The translations under genes and the position numbers were made by a program. A stretch of 64,000 bases of DNA from Paenibacillus amylolyticus (GTDB lineage: Bacteria; Bacillota; Bacilli; Paenibacillales; Paenibacillaceae), in contig NZ_CP121451.1 of assembly GCF_029689945.1 (NCBI RefSeq), positions 3,906,001 to 3,970,000 on the forward strand, written 5' to 3'. Within the stretch, counting starts at the first letter, position 1, and each line of letters starts with the position of its first letter. Shown piece after piece: positions 20,310-31,025 of this stretch. The notes beneath the pieces were generated by a model. It saw nothing but the letters and a program-made list of their open reading frames with translations. It ran no database searches and was not told the DNA's origin.

Positions 20310-20999
20310 AGTACTTATTCTTGAGGATGAAGAATCCATCCGCAGTTTTATAGTGATTAATCTGAAGAGAAACGGATTTGAAGTGCTTGAAGCGGGTGAC
20401 GGTCATGAAGCGCTTCGCATTCTGCAGACCGTACCGGATATTGATCTGGCTCTGCTGGATGTCATGGTACCCGGTATTGATGGATTCGAGGTGTGTAGAC
20501 GGATCCGTGAAACGAATGAACGTCTGGGCATCATCTTTTTGACCGCGAAAGTTCAGGAACAGGATAAAGTATACGCACTCTCAGTTGGCGCAGATGATCA
20601 CGTCAGCAAGCCTTTCAGCCCAACGGAGCTGATTGCACGTATTCAGTCATTGTTGCGCCGGGTGAATGTGCACCGGGAAACTGCGGCGAAGGTTACATTC
20701 CAGTCCGGACCATTTTCACTGGATCTGATCTCGAAACAATTTAAGAAACAGAATGAAGCCATTGAATTGACTCCGACGGAGTTTTCCTTGATTCAGTTTT
20801 TCTTGGAAAAGAGAATACACCGCTCAGTCGTGACGTATTGTTGGATCATGTATGGGGAAAAGAGTACATGGGTGATCCCAAAATTGTGGATGTTAACATT
20901 CGTCGTCTGCGTCAAAAAATTGAGAACAATCCTTCCGAACCCGAATACCTGCAGACTGTATGGGGGCACGGGTACAAATGGAAGGGCCGGGAGCAATGA
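20302..20999 (+). CDS. OmpR-family response regulator, frameshifted
   Basis: This is a DNA-binding response regulator. The receiver domain (residues 1-118) has acidic pocket EDEE, phosphoacceptor D53 in LLDVMVPG, and K in SKPFSP. The C-terminal winged helix follows. The frame breaks at the A run 20807-20810; one more A restores ENTPLSRDVLLDHVWG and VDVNIRRLRQKIE, giving 232 residues ending at 20999. It overlaps the lipoprotein gene by 8 nt and the kinase start by 4 nt (ATGA). The intended protein is a normal OmpR/PhoB type. Targets are unknown; autoregulation of the operon is a reasonable guess. Confidence 0.88.
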
Positions 21000-22501
21000 T
21001 TAAAAAAGGCATTACACGGCAGATCGTACTACATTATTTCTTTGTAGTTTTTCTTGCTCTGCTGTTGGTCGAATTCGTATTTATGTTGGCAGTGCAAAGG
21101 TATTATTATGAAAGTATCTACAATACGATTAGTACGCACATTTCCAATTCAAAAGACTTTTTCGAGCCGATCGCTCGTGAGAATAACACGGAAGATGGCA
21201 ATAATCTGTCCAGACTGATTGTGAATTTGGCATTGTCCAATACAGAATTGGAAATTTTGGATCTGAACGGGCGCGTATTGGCAAGTTCTACTGCTTTTGA
21301 ATCCGACCGTGCTGTGTTGCAAACCAGTGATATTATGCAGGCTTTGAACGGGGATATGGGACGCTGGATTGGAAGACAACCAGGCACTGGGGAATCCGTC
21401 ATGGCCGTTTCACACAAGTTTGATCTGGGCGGCGAAAATACGTATGTTATTCGGTACCTTACTTCACTTGAAAATGTGAATTCCAAACTGTTGAATATGG
21501 GAATGCTTGCCATTGCCGTCGGTATTGGCGTGCTTGCTATAGTGCTGATCATCAGTATTGGTATGGCGAATTCCATTGTACGTCCAATCAACAACATCAC
21601 TGCAGTATCTGCCCAAATGGCCAGAGGACGACTGGATGTCAGGGTTAAGGGGAATTATAAGCATGAACTGGGCGAATTGGCATCTACGCTTAACTTCATG
21701 GCACATGAAATCGTGCGTAGTAATCAGATCAAGGATGATTTTATCTCTTCAATCTCACATGAACTAAGGACACCTCTGACCAGTATTAAGGGCTGGAGCG
21801 AGACGCTGGACTCTGGCGGATATGATCCGGAAGAAACCAGGATTGGCATGGGCATCATTGCCAAGGAAACCGAACGTTTAATTGGACTTGTCGAAGAGAT
21901 GCTGGATTTCTCCAAATTGCAGCAGAATCAGATGAAGCTGGTTAAAGGAACGGTCAACATTCGTGAAATTGTGCAGGAAACCATGTTGAATGTCTGGGCC
22001 AAAGCGGAACAAAAACAGGTTCATCTCAAGTTGGAAACGGACGAGAATCGTGCTTATAATGTCCATGGAGACGGCAATCGACTGAAACAAGTCTTCTTAA
22101 ACATTGTAGATAATGCGATCAAGTTTTCTCATGAGAATTCCTGGATCTTCTTGTCCGTCAAAGAGGAGAATGGTCAGATTATTGCAGCTGTTCAGGACAC
22201 GGGTATCGGAATTAGTGAAGAACATCTCATCAAAGTACGGGACCGGTTCTTCCAGGTGAATCATCAAAATGGGGGAACGGGACTGGGACTTGCAATCACG
22301 CAAGAACTGGTGGAACTGCATGAGGGAACGATTACGATGCAGAGCGAACTTGGCTCGGGTACAACTGTTACGGTTACGTTACCAGCTGTCGGAGAAGAGG
22401 CAGGTACAGAACAGTCGGTAATCCAGCCTGGTGATGTTGTAGCCCCTGAGGAACAGGCAATAAGTGAAGTGAAATTGGATCGAGATCAAGAAAAGTCTTA
22501 A
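20996..22501 (+). CDS. Membrane sensor histidine kinase
   Basis: This is a 501-residue class I kinase paired with the response regulator. It has a first transmembrane helix at residues 10-32, an extracytoplasmic domain of about 140 residues, a second helix near 168-192, and a HAMP domain (SIVRPINNITAVSAQMARGRLD). The phosphoacceptor H255 is in SHELRTPLTSIKGW. A HATPase domain follows with NIVDNAIKFS (N box), DTGIGIS (G1) and GGTGLGLAI (G2). ATG 20996 overlaps the regulator stop. A C-terminal tail of about 40 residues is acidic and Gln-rich. The strong terminator at 22568 ends the four-gene operon. The stimulus is unknown. Confidence 0.93.
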   Translation: MIKKGITRQIVLHYFFVVFLALLLVEFVFMLAVQRYYYESIYNTISTHISNSKDFFEPIARENNTEDGNNLSRLIVNLALSNTELEILDLNGRVLASSTAFESDRAVLQTSDIMQALNGDMGRWIGRQPGTGESVMAVSHKFDLGGENTYVIRYLTSLENVNSKLLNMGMLAIAVGIGVLAIVLIISIGMANSIVRPINNITAVSAQMARGRLDVRVKGNYKHELGELASTLNFMAHEIVRSNQIKDDFISSISHELRTPLTSIKGWSETLDSGGYDPEETRIGMGIIAKETERLIGLVEEMLDFSKLQQNQMKLVKGTVNIREIVQETMLNVWAKAEQKQVHLKLETDENRAYNVHGDGNRLKQVFLNIVDNAIKFSHENSWIFLSVKEENGQIIAAVQDTGIGISEEHLIKVRDRFFQVNHQNGGTGLGLAITQELVELHEGTITMQSELGSGTTVTVTLPAVGEEAGTEQSVIQPGDVVAPEEQAISEVKLDRDQEKS

Positions 22502-22567
22502 GGGTTGCATAAGAATGTCTACAATATGGATCGAATGATACCCTTCATTACCAAAAACATATCAACA

Positions 22568-22603
22568 TTAAAAAGGCGAGCCATCCAAGGCTCGCCTTTT
22601 TAA
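22568..22603. terminator. Bidirectional terminator kinase operon / glgC
   Basis: TTAAAAAGGCGAGCC at 22568-22582 pairs with GGCTCGCCTTTTTAA at 22589-22603, a perfect stem with T runs on both strands for the convergent genes. Confidence 0.9.
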
Positions 22604-22611
22604 TGTATAAT

Positions 22612-23838
22612 TTATGAAGAAAGCTCACCAGCCCGCAGGCGTCCGCTCTTCTCATATACTTCTTTCAACATACGAACAGGTTGCGTACGAACAGCCGGTT
22701 TGGCAGAGACAATCTCATTAGGTCCAACAACAACAATCTCATCTGCTGTACCCTTCACAATTGCACCGTCTTTGATAATCGCACCTTCACCAATGATGGC
22801 GCGTTCGATGTGAACTCCACGTCCAATACGAGCATTAGGCATTACGACACTGTCTTTTACCTCAGAACCCTTACCTACTTCAGCACCGCAGAAGATAACG
22901 GAACGTTCTGCGTGACCTTCGATGGCACAAGAGTCGTGAACCATGGAAGCTACATGCTCAATCTTCGTTTGTCTAACCTTATAAGCACTTGGCTTAGAGC
23001 GCCATTCGCGAGTAAACATCGGCCAGTTCTCTTTTTGCAGACTCCAGTTCTCATCATTATGCAACAGATCCATATGAGCATCCCACAGGCTTTTCACTGT
23101 ACCTACATCTTTCCAATAACCATTAAAGTTATAGACAAAGAGGGGATTGTTTTCATTCAACATCTGAGGAATAACATCTTTACCGAAGTCATGGCTGGAT
23201 TCAGGATTAGCGGCATCTTCCAAAAGATGGCGCTTCAGGTACTCCCAATTGAACATGTAAATGCCCATTGAAGCCAGATTACTTTTCGGTTCAGCCGGTT
23301 TCTCGGCAAACTCTGTTACCCGCAGATCAGCATCGGCAGCCATAATTCCAAAGCGATGTGCTTCGTCCCATGGAACTTCCATAACAGAGATCGTTGCCGC
23401 AGCATTATTAGCTTGATGAGCCTCCAACATATCACGATAATTCATATGATAAATATGGTCACCCGACAAAATTAGAACATTTTCGGGGTTTTGTTGATCA
23501 ATATAGTCGATATTTTTATAAATAGCGTCCGCCGTTCCCAAGTATTCGTCATTTCCTGTATGATAAGATGGAAGCAAGGAAATTCCTGCCTCACTTGAGT
23601 CGCCATGTCCCCATGGTTCTCCTCCACCAATATGATCGTGTAACGATTCCGCTTGGTACTGCGTCAATACTCCTACAGTATCGATCCCTGAGTTTACGCA
23701 GTTACTGAGAGGAAAATCGATGATCCGGTAGTGCCCGCCAAACGGTACAGCGGGTTTTGCGATACTCGAGGTTAAAGGGGCTAATCGCTTCCCTTCTCCT
23801 CCCGCCAACAGCATAGCGATGCAATCTTTATTAAACAT
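22612..23838 (-). CDS. glgC: Glucose-1-phosphate adenylyltransferase
   Basis: This enzyme makes ADP-glucose for glycogen synthesis. The N-terminal nucleotidyltransferase domain contains [13 protein letters not shown] and [19 protein letters not shown], with GDHIYHMNY in the middle. The C-terminal part is a left-handed beta-helix with hexapeptide-like repeats ([20 protein letters not shown]). The start is ATG 23838, preceded by GGGAGG; the frame extends upstream without a site. It encodes 408 residues. It is divergent from glgB, sharing a gap of about 200 nt, instead of lying in the usual same-strand glgBCA order. No glgD-like regulatory subunit is seen nearby. Confidence 0.95.
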   Translation of the reverse strand: MFNKDCIAMLLAGGEGKRLAPLTSSIAKPAVPFGGHYRIIDFPLSNCVNSGIDTVGVLTQYQAESLHDHIGGGEPWGHGDSSEAGISLLPSYHTGNDEYLGTADAIYKNIDYIDQQNPENVLILSGDHIYHMNYRDMLEAHQANNAAATISVMEVPWDEAHRFGIMAADADLRVTEFAEKPAEPKSNLASMGIYMFNWEYLKRHLLEDAANPESSHDFGKDVIPQMLNENNPLFVYNFNGYWKDVGTVKSLWDAHMDLLHNDENWSLQKENWPMFTREWRSKPSAYKVRQTKIEHVASMVHDSCAIEGHAERSVIFCGAEVGKGSEVKDSVVMPNARIGRGVHIERAIIGEGAIIKDGAIVKGTADEIVVVGPNEIVSAKPAVRTQPVRMLKEVYEKSGRLRAGELSS

Positions 23839-24040
23839 AATCGTTTCCCTCCCAAAATATTGTGCATTGTGGTACATCGTAGTACATCATTAACGCAAAG
23901 TAGAGCAGTTGAAACTATTGTTATTGTAAAAATTCAGAAAAAAGACAACATTTTCTAAACTACGGCATTTTTCTTTTCAACTTGGCTAGAATGGGGTAAT
24001 GGTAACTGTTATATCTATTTTTTTGAGAAGAAGGTGATCT

Positions 24041-26046
24041 CTGGCCATTCAACCGTTAGCACATTCGGACATATTGCCGGAGCATATTTATTTATTTCAT
24101 GAAGGTAACCTTCATCATAGTTATCGAATGTTGGGCGCGCAGCCTGAGACTTGCGATGGCCGTCAAGGGTATCGCTTTACCGTATGGGCACCAAATGCCG
24201 CAGAAGTTGGACTGGCTCTGGACCGCAATGAATGGAAAGGCGAAAAGGAACCTTTATATAAGATACCCGAATCAGGATTTTGGAGTCGTTTTTTCCGGAA
24301 ATCAGCGAAGGAACTTTATACAAGTTCCGTATACTAACGGAAGATGGCACAGAATTGCTCAAAGCGGACCCATATGCGTTTCAGGCAGAGGTTCGACCTC
24401 AAACAGCTTCTGTCACCAGTTCAATCGAAGGATATAAATGGAAAGATGGAGCCTGGAGACGCAAACAACGTGCCATGTATAACAAACCTCTACATATATA
24501 TGAAATGCATATGGGAACCTGGAAGCGCAAAGAAGACGGAAGCCTCTATAGTTATCGCGAGATGGCTGACTTGCTCGTTCCTTACTTATTAGAAATGAAA
24601 TATACACATGTTGAGATGATGCCCCTCAGTGAGCACCCATACGACCTTTCGTGGGGATATCAAAACACGGGCTTTTACGCACCAACAAGTCGTTACGGGC
24701 ATCCAAAAGATCTGATGTACCTGGTCGATACACTACATCAGGCTGGAATTGGTGTATTGCTGGATTGGGTTCCTGCACATTTTGCCAAAGACGCTCATGG
24801 GTTGCGTATGTTTGATGGTACGCCTTTGTATGAGTATGCGGATCCGATGTTAGCAGAGAAGCCCGGCTGGGGTACACTCAGCTTTGATTACTCGAAACCT
24901 GAGATTCGTTCATTCCTGATCTCCAATGCATTATATTGGATGGAGATGTACCATTTCGACGGACTCCGTGTTGATGCGGTTACGAGCATGCTACGGCTTG
25001 ATTTTGAGAAGCAGCCAGGACAATATCGTACCAATGATGAAGGTGGTCTTGAGAACAAGGAAGCTGTAGCTTTTTTGCAGCAGCTCAACAAGACGGTGTT
25101 CAAGTATTTCCCTTATGCGTTAATGATGGCGGAAGAATCTAGTGCATGGCCAATGGTGACTTTACCTGTAGATGAAGGTGGTTTGGGTTTCAACTACAAA
25201 TGGAACATGGGTTGGATGAATGATACGCTGGATTACATGGAATCTGATTTTCATGAGCGTCCTTCCAAACATCATTTGCTGACTTTCCCGGTCGTATACT
25301 CCTTTGCTGAAAATTACGTGCTACCTCTGTCTCATGACGAGGTTGTTCATGGCAAAAAGTCGCTCCTCGACAAGATGCCAGGAACCTACGAGCAGAAATT
25401 TGCCGGCATGCGTGCTTTTCTGGGCTATTTTATGACTTTCCCAGGGAAAAAGCTGTTGTTTATGGGTGGAGAATTTGGCCAGTTCATCGAATGGAAAGAT
25501 GAGGATCAACTGGACTGGTTCTTGCTGGATTATGACAGTCACCGCAATTTGCATAAGTTTGAGCGTGAGCTGTCTAACCTGTACTTGAACGAAAAAGCTT
25601 TGTGGGAGCTTGATCATTCCTTGGACGGATATGAATGGATCACTCCGGATGATCAGGACCAGAGTGTCATTTCATATGTGCGCAAAGGAAAAAAACCTGC
25701 GGATACACTCCTTGTGCTCATTAACTTTCAGCCGGTCAAGCGGGAGCGTTACCGGATTGGTGTCATGCGTCCCGGTATGTATACCGAAGTACTGAATAGT
25801 GATCATTCCGATTACGGCGGATCAGGCATAACTAATGATATGCAGGTGTCTACCGAAAAGATTCCTTTTCATGGGCATCCGCATAGTCTCGAATTAGTTT
25901 TGCCTCCGCTGAGCATCGTGATTCTAAAAAAGAATACGCGTCGGAAAACGGATGAATCACCTGCGAGTATGACTTCCGTCAGTTCAAAAACGAAGAAAAA
26001 AGTTGAAAACAACACGCTGAAACCGAAGAGGAGGACAAAGGCATGA
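24041..26046 (+). CDS. glgB: 1,4-alpha-glucan branching enzyme, frameshifted
   Basis: GlgB adds alpha-1,6 branches to glycogen. The N-terminal carbohydrate-binding module (YRFTVWAPNAAEVGLALD) precedes the GH13 barrel, with the nucleophile region GLRVDAVTSMLRLD, the acid/base MMAEESS and LPLSHDEVVHGKKSL. The frame breaks at the T run 24289-24294; one more T gives SRFFPEISEGTLYKFRI and 668 residues. No ATG/GTG/TTG in frame has a good site; the CTG at 24041, 4 nt after AAGGTG, yields LAIQPLAHSDILPEH and is my tentative start. A basic Lys/Arg-Thr tail of about 40 residues at the C terminus is unusual. It overlaps glgA by 4 nt. Confidence 0.92.
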
Positions 26047-27473
26047 ATATTTTATTTGCTGCTGCTGAAGTACATCCATTTATCAAAACAGGAGGCCTTG
26101 CTGACGTAATCGGTGCGCTCCCGTTGGCATTGAAGAAGAGCGGGGCAGATGTGCGGGTGATCATGCCTAAATACAAGGGAATTCCCGATGAATACAAAAA
26201 TGCGTTACAGCCCGTAATTACAACGGATGTGCCTCTTGGCTGGCGCAGACCCTATTGTGGAATTGAGATGCTGGTTCATGATGGAATTCCAGTATATTTT
26301 GTGGATAATGAGTATTATTTTGGGCGTGACGGGGTATATGGATATATGGACGATGGGGAGCGTTTCGCCTTCTTCAACCGTGCAGTGCTCGAAGTGTTAC
26401 CACAGATTGAGTTCAAGCCAGACGTGCTCCACAGTCATGACTGGCATGCGGGGATGATTCCTTTGCTGCTTGAAGCCCATTACAGACACGATTCATTCTA
26501 TCGGGAGATTCGAACGGTCTTCACCATACATAACTTGTTGTATCAAGGGATATTCCCGCATGAGTTATTCAGTGAAATCCTTGAACTGGACGATCGATAT
26601 TTCACCGTAGATGGAGCTGAATATTACGGTAATGTCAATTTCCTGAAAGCAGGAATTGTATATGCTGACCATGTGACAACCGTAAGTCCAACGTATGCAG
26701 AGGAAGTGAAAACCTCCTATTATGGATACGGCTTGGACGGACTGCTAAGTTCACTTGGGGATCGGTTCAGCGGGATTGTAAACGGGATTGATACTAAGAG
26801 TTACAACCCGGCAACAGACAGCAAAATTCCAGTGAAATACAGAACAAGTCTGTCCAAGAAAACGGAGAACAAAATTGAGCTGCAAAAGGAACTTGGACTT
26901 CCTGTTCGTCCCGATGTACCTCTCATGGTGATGGTGACAAGGCTTGTGGACTCGAAGGGGCTTGATCTGGTCTGCCGTATCCTTGATGAATTGCTGTACT
27001 ATGATGACATCCAATTCGCGGTACTGGGAACAGGAGAGCCTATGTATGAACACTGGTTCCGTGAAGCCGCCAATCGTTATCCACTCAAAATGTCTGCCCA
27101 GATTACATTTAACGATGGCTTATCCCGCCGCTTCTATGCAGGCAGTGATATCTTCCTGATGCCATCGAGGTTTGAACCATGCGGTATCAGTCAGCTGCTG
27201 GCTCTGCGGTACGGTAGTGTGCCTCTCGTAAGGGAAACAGGCGGTCTGAACGATACGGTGCAGGCATACAATGAGTTTACTGGAGAAGGGAATGGTTTCT
27301 CCTTCACAAGCTTTAATGCACATGACATGATGAATACCATTCGGCGTGCGGAGGAGATCTATAAACAGCCAGAACACTGGAAGAAGATTGTGAAAAATGC
27401 AATGAGCGGGGAATACAGCTGGAATGTATCGGCTGAAGAATACATGGACATTTATCGCAGGATCACACTTTAG
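26043..27473 (+). CDS. glgA: Glycogen synthase (ADP-glucose)
   Basis: This GT5 enzyme extends alpha-1,4-glucan from ADP-glucose. The N-terminal ADP-glucose motif KTGGLADV is near residues 15-22, SHDWHAGMIPLL near 135, and the C-terminal Rossmann fold contains PSRFEPCGISQL with the catalytic glutamate and GGLNDTV. It has 476 residues, the usual length, with no frameshift. ATG 26043 overlaps the glgB stop and has GAGGA upstream, so translation is coupled. A terminator follows at 27500. No glycogen phosphorylase gene follows, unlike in several Bacillales glg operons. Confidence 0.96.
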   Translation: MNILFAAAEVHPFIKTGGLADVIGALPLALKKSGADVRVIMPKYKGIPDEYKNALQPVITTDVPLGWRRPYCGIEMLVHDGIPVYFVDNEYYFGRDGVYGYMDDGERFAFFNRAVLEVLPQIEFKPDVLHSHDWHAGMIPLLLEAHYRHDSFYREIRTVFTIHNLLYQGIFPHELFSEILELDDRYFTVDGAEYYGNVNFLKAGIVYADHVTTVSPTYAEEVKTSYYGYGLDGLLSSLGDRFSGIVNGIDTKSYNPATDSKIPVKYRTSLSKKTENKIELQKELGLPVRPDVPLMVMVTRLVDSKGLDLVCRILDELLYYDDIQFAVLGTGEPMYEHWFREAANRYPLKMSAQITFNDGLSRRFYAGSDIFLMPSRFEPCGISQLLALRYGSVPLVRETGGLNDTVQAYNEFTGEGNGFSFTSFNAHDMMNTIRRAEEIYKQPEHWKKIVKNAMSGEYSWNVSAEEYMDIYRRITL

Positions 27474-27499
27474 TCTGTAAACTGATGCAATTCGGAAGA

Positions 27500-27530
27500 A
27501 GTCGCAGCATATTATGCTGTGGCTTTTTTT
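27500..27530 (+). terminator. Terminator of glgBA
   Basis: AGTCGCAGCAT at 27500-27510 pairs with ATGCTGTGGCT at 27514-27524 with two G-U pairs, followed by seven T. Confidence 0.8.
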
Positions 27531-27543
27531 ATCCCATAAACAA

Positions 27544-27595
27544 AAACACTTCCAAAGTTAACATGAAGTTCATCATCTTAGCGGTGGAAGTGTTT
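27544..27595 (-). terminator. Terminator of GH13 gene
   Basis: AAACACTTCCA at 27544-27554 pairs with TGGAAGTGTTT at 27585-27595. Read on the minus strand, the stem ends in a T run. The loop is 30 nt. Confidence 0.6.
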
Positions 27596-27637
27596 ACTTT
27601 TCTTTATGACTTTCTGAACTGGAAAACGATGTAGACT

Positions 27638-29403
27638 CTAGGTGTGTTGCACGGTAATGGACTCAAGGTGTCTATACAAAATGCGGTACCCATAAGGATC
27701 AAGCTTGATATGCATCATTCCATCAATTGGAGACACGGGTTCTTCCGTTAATGCATCTTTCCAGTCTTTCGTTTCCATCGGATGAGAAAGTGTTCGCTCT
27801 TGAGGTGTATTGTTCATCCATACGGTAAAGTGAAGGTTGTCATCCACACGCTCGTACACGATACAGGGATCATTGTGATCAGCCTTAAGGAATCGGAAGC
27901 GTCCTTTGCGCAGGGCCTCATTGCTTTTGCGTAAATAAATCATCAGACGATAGAAATCATACAATTCCCTGTCTTGCCTGGAAGTGTCCCACTCCATACA
28001 TTTTCGACAATCCGGGTCAGCGTGACCGCTGATTCCCACCTCATCGCCGTAAAAAATACAGGGTGTACCGATATAGGTGAAAAGAAATACAACGGACAAT
28101 TTCAATCGGCGTTTGTCTTCTCCCAACCGGGTAAGCAGTCGCGGGGTATCGTGGCTGCACAGCATATTGAAGATGACTTCATTGGTCTGTTGCGGATATC
28201 GCATAATCAGTGAACCCATCTCATTGGCAAAGTGATAACCATCCATTGAACCACAGAAGAACTGGAGCACTTTGTCGGCAAATGGATAATTCATGACGGA
28301 ATCGAATTGATCTCCCATAAGCCAGGTCAACGAGTCGCTCCATACTTCACCAACAATATAGGCTTCAGGATTCGCTGCCTTAACAACCTTGCGAAAATCA
28401 CGCCAGAAATGGTTGTCTACTTCATTCGCAACGTCCAGACGCCAGCCATCCAGCTTGATTTCCTTAATCCAGTATTCTGCAACATCCAGCAGATAGGCCT
28501 TAACCTCTGGGTTGGCTGTATTGAACTTGGGCATGTTGCCATAGAAACCAAATGTATCGTAGGTAGGTATACCGTCTTTGATCTGAACCGGATACTCATT
28601 GATGTGGAACCAATCGGCGTACTTTGAGTTTTTTCCATTCTGGAGAACGTCTTGAAAAGGAGGGAAGTCTTCACTGCAGTGGTTAAACACAGCGTCAAGC
28701 ATGACCCGAATACCCAGTCGATGGCATTCTTCTGTCAATTGTTTGAGCAGGGCATTCGTGCCGAAATGGGGGTCGACTTTTTATAGTCTATCGTGTCGTA
28801 TTTGTGGTAGGAATTGGCTTGGAATAGCGGGGTAAAGTAAATGGCGTTCACGCCAAGTTCGGTCAAGTCATGCAAATGATCCAACACACCTTGCAGGTCT
28901 CCGCCAAAATAATTGTCCAACTCGGGTTTGCCACCCCAGTCATGGGTTTCTGGTGGATTCAGCTGGGGATCTCCATTCGCAAATCGTTCAGTCATGATCT
29001 GGTAAAAGACGGCTTCTTTGGCCCACTCGGGCACTTTAAAGACATCGATTTCATGGATATATGAGAACTCATAATATCCTCCGGTTGGATAGGGGGCTCA
29101 TAATGAATGCCGTTATCCGCAAGAAAAACATCTTCCGATCCGGCAGTTATCCGAAATATATAGGTGAGACGTTTGAACTGTGGCTTAACGGCAGACCTCC
29201 CAGTAATCAAACATGTTATCCGAAGCGGCCTTCTCGAGTTGAATTTCCTTGTACGTTCCATTCCAATTGTACTTATCTCCGGTCAGTGCAGTCACGTATT
29301 GCACGTCATTACGTTTGGTTCGTACGCGCAGATGTATGGTAGACGAATTATAGGCATAAGCCCACTTGTCACGAGGAACATGATACATGGCTTCGAGCAG
29401 CAT
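27638..29403 (-). CDS. Neopullulanase-type alpha-glycosidase (GH13), three frameshifts
   Basis: This is an intracellular-type GH13 enzyme that hydrolyses cyclomaltodextrins, pullulan or maltodextrins. The start is ATG 29403 after AGGAGG. An N-terminal CBM34-like domain (MYHVPRDKWAYAYN, VKPQFKRLTYIFRI) precedes the barrel (PEWAKEAVFYQIMTERFANG). The catalytic set is visible: GWRLDVANEVD (nucleophile), YIVGEVWSD (acid) and LCSHDTPRLLT. The frame breaks at about 29196-29201 (one extra base), 29078-29079 (one C missing) and 28778-28782 (one T missing on the + strand). Correction gives about 588 residues, the expected size. There is no signal peptide. It probably works with the glg genes in alpha-glucan turnover. 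Pullulan versus cyclodextrin preference cannot be decided. Confidence 0.88.
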
Positions 29404-29600
29404 GACAGCACCTCCTGAGTATAGGATAAGTTATAGAGGTTGTACAAAAAACTATCGGTCTTTTGAGTTATATTTAACCAAGTTAGCCAGCAAATGAACC
29501 ATATTCCTGTAATAAAAATGAAGTATTTTCATTGTTTTCACAAGGTTTCTTTCCCAGCATACCCAGCTTCTTGCTGGATATACGCACATGCAATGAAGAA

Positions 29601-29646
29601 AAAGGTACTCTGAACTGCTCGGAATTGAGTCTGTCAGGGTACCTTT
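29601..29646 (-). terminator. Terminator after M20 hydrolase gene
   Basis: AAAGGTAC plus CTGA at 29601-29613 pairs with TCAG plus GTACCTTT at 29634-29646. On the minus strand a TTTTTCTTC tract follows. The stretch 29404-29600 contains no gene. Confidence 0.65.
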
Positions 29647-29666
29647 ATAACATGTTGAAGTGAATT

Positions 29667-30842
29667 TTAGCGAGTCGCTTGCACGAACTCTGAACGGATC
29701 GTTTGAAGCAACTCTGGCTGACTCAGGACGTCATAAGCAGTTGCAGCAAGTGCTTTTGCCCCCAAAATCATGCCATCCAGCGCGCGCTCCTGAAGCGCAA
29801 GATCACGGAAACCAATGGAGTGCAGGGTATGAACCTCGTCCACAACACGGATGTAAGGGTGGATTGCAGGACATTTCAGTGAAACGTTACCGATGTCCAT
29901 GGAGCCATGATCGTTACCACTTACAATCTCTTCTTGCGGAATGCCGAGTTCCATCAGATTTTGACTGAATGCCGCGGAGAATGCTTCATTGGTGACCATC
30001 TCGTCATACGACGTTTCATAGTTGGATGTCACAAGCTTGCAACCTGTCTGCAGAGCAGAGCCTTCAGCGATTTGAATCACACGTTCTGTGAGGACATTCA
30101 GTTCTTTGCGGGTTGCTGCACGTACATAAAATTGGGCAGAAGCATAATCAGGAATGATGTTTGCTGCCTGACCTCCGTTGTTGATTACACCATGAATCCG
30201 AACGGTACTTTTCACTTGTTGCCGGAATGCATTGATTCCGTTGAATGTTTGGATGACAGCATCAAGTGCGTTGATGCCCTCATGCGGACTTGCAGCAGCA
30301 TGTGAAGAGCGGCCATGGAATTCAAATTGCACAGCATCGATAGCCAGCGAGCTGCCAGACTTTTCGTAGGCATAATACGGATGCGCCATAAGGGCAACAT
30401 CACAGTCATCGAACAAGCCTGCTTCCGCCATCGGAACTTTGGCACCACGGGTCTCTTCCGCAGGTGTACCAAACACTTTAATCGTTCCACCTACTTCATC
30501 CAGAATGGATTTCAGGCCAACAGCAGCACCAAGACTCATCATGCAGATCAGATGATGACCACAAGCGTGACCAATCTCCGGCAAGGCGTCATATTCGCAC
30601 AATAATGCAACGGTAGGGCCGGGTTTGGAAGCGGAATACGTGCCTATAAAGGCTGTCTCCAGTCCAAGGATGGGAGCCTCTACTGTGAAACCATGGTAGA
30701 CCAGTTCTTCTTTTAGACGGGCAGAAGCGAGGTACTCTTCATTTCCCAGTTCCGGGTTGGCACCGATATATGATGAAATGGCTTTAAAACGGGAAGCATA
30801 TTGATCAATAACCGTCAGAATTTGTGATTTATTAGATGTCAT
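29667..30842 (-). CDS. M20-family amidohydrolase (AbgB-like)
   Basis: This is a cytosolic metallo-peptidase/aminoacylase of the M20D type, 391 residues. Metal-site motifs include EYDALPEIGHACGHH near residue 90 and GTPAEETRGAKVPM near 130, and the dimerisation lid domain lies in the middle (GRSSHAAASPHEGINALDAVI). The start is ATG 30842 (MTSNKSQIL), 7 nt after AAGGAG; the frame extends upstream without a site. Relatives hydrolyse p-aminobenzoyl-glutamate, N-acyl amino acids or dipeptides. It is divergent from the amino-acid ABC importer, so a peptide or acyl-amino-acid scavenging role is plausible but unproved. Confidence 0.85.
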   Translation of the reverse strand: MTSNKSQILTVIDQYASRFKAISSYIGANPELGNEEYLASARLKEELVYHGFTVEAPILGLETAFIGTYSASKPGPTVALLCEYDALPEIGHACGHHLICMMSLGAAVGLKSILDEVGGTIKVFGTPAEETRGAKVPMAEAGLFDDCDVALMAHPYYAYEKSGSSLAIDAVQFEFHGRSSHAAASPHEGINALDAVIQTFNGINAFRQQVKSTVRIHGVINNGGQAANIIPDYASAQFYVRAATRKELNVLTERVIQIAEGSALQTGCKLVTSNYETSYDEMVTNEAFSAAFSQNLMELGIPQEEIVSGNDHGSMDIGNVSLKCPAIHPYIRVVDEVHTLHSIGFRDLALQERALDGMILGAKALAATAYDVLSQPELLQTIRSEFVQATR

Positions 30843-30941
30843 TAGTAAACTCCTTATGCAAATATGAAAATAACTCATTGATTATATCATGTTTGCTTTA
30901 TTTTTTCAGAAACAAGTCAAGATTTGTAATGTCAAAATACA

Positions 30942-30970
30942 TTGCATAATCATGCATTGTACTTTATAAT
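30942..30970 (+). promoter_or_regulatory. Promoter of amino-acid ABC importer
   Basis: TTGCAT at 30942-30947 and TATAAT at 30965-30970 are spaced 17 bp. TGCAT and ATGCA around the -35 box form a small palindrome that could be an operator. Confidence 0.65.
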
Positions 30971-31025
30971 GACTCAGTCATCAACATGAGAAGCATACAA
31001 CGTTTTGTAAGGGGAGAGAAAAAGG

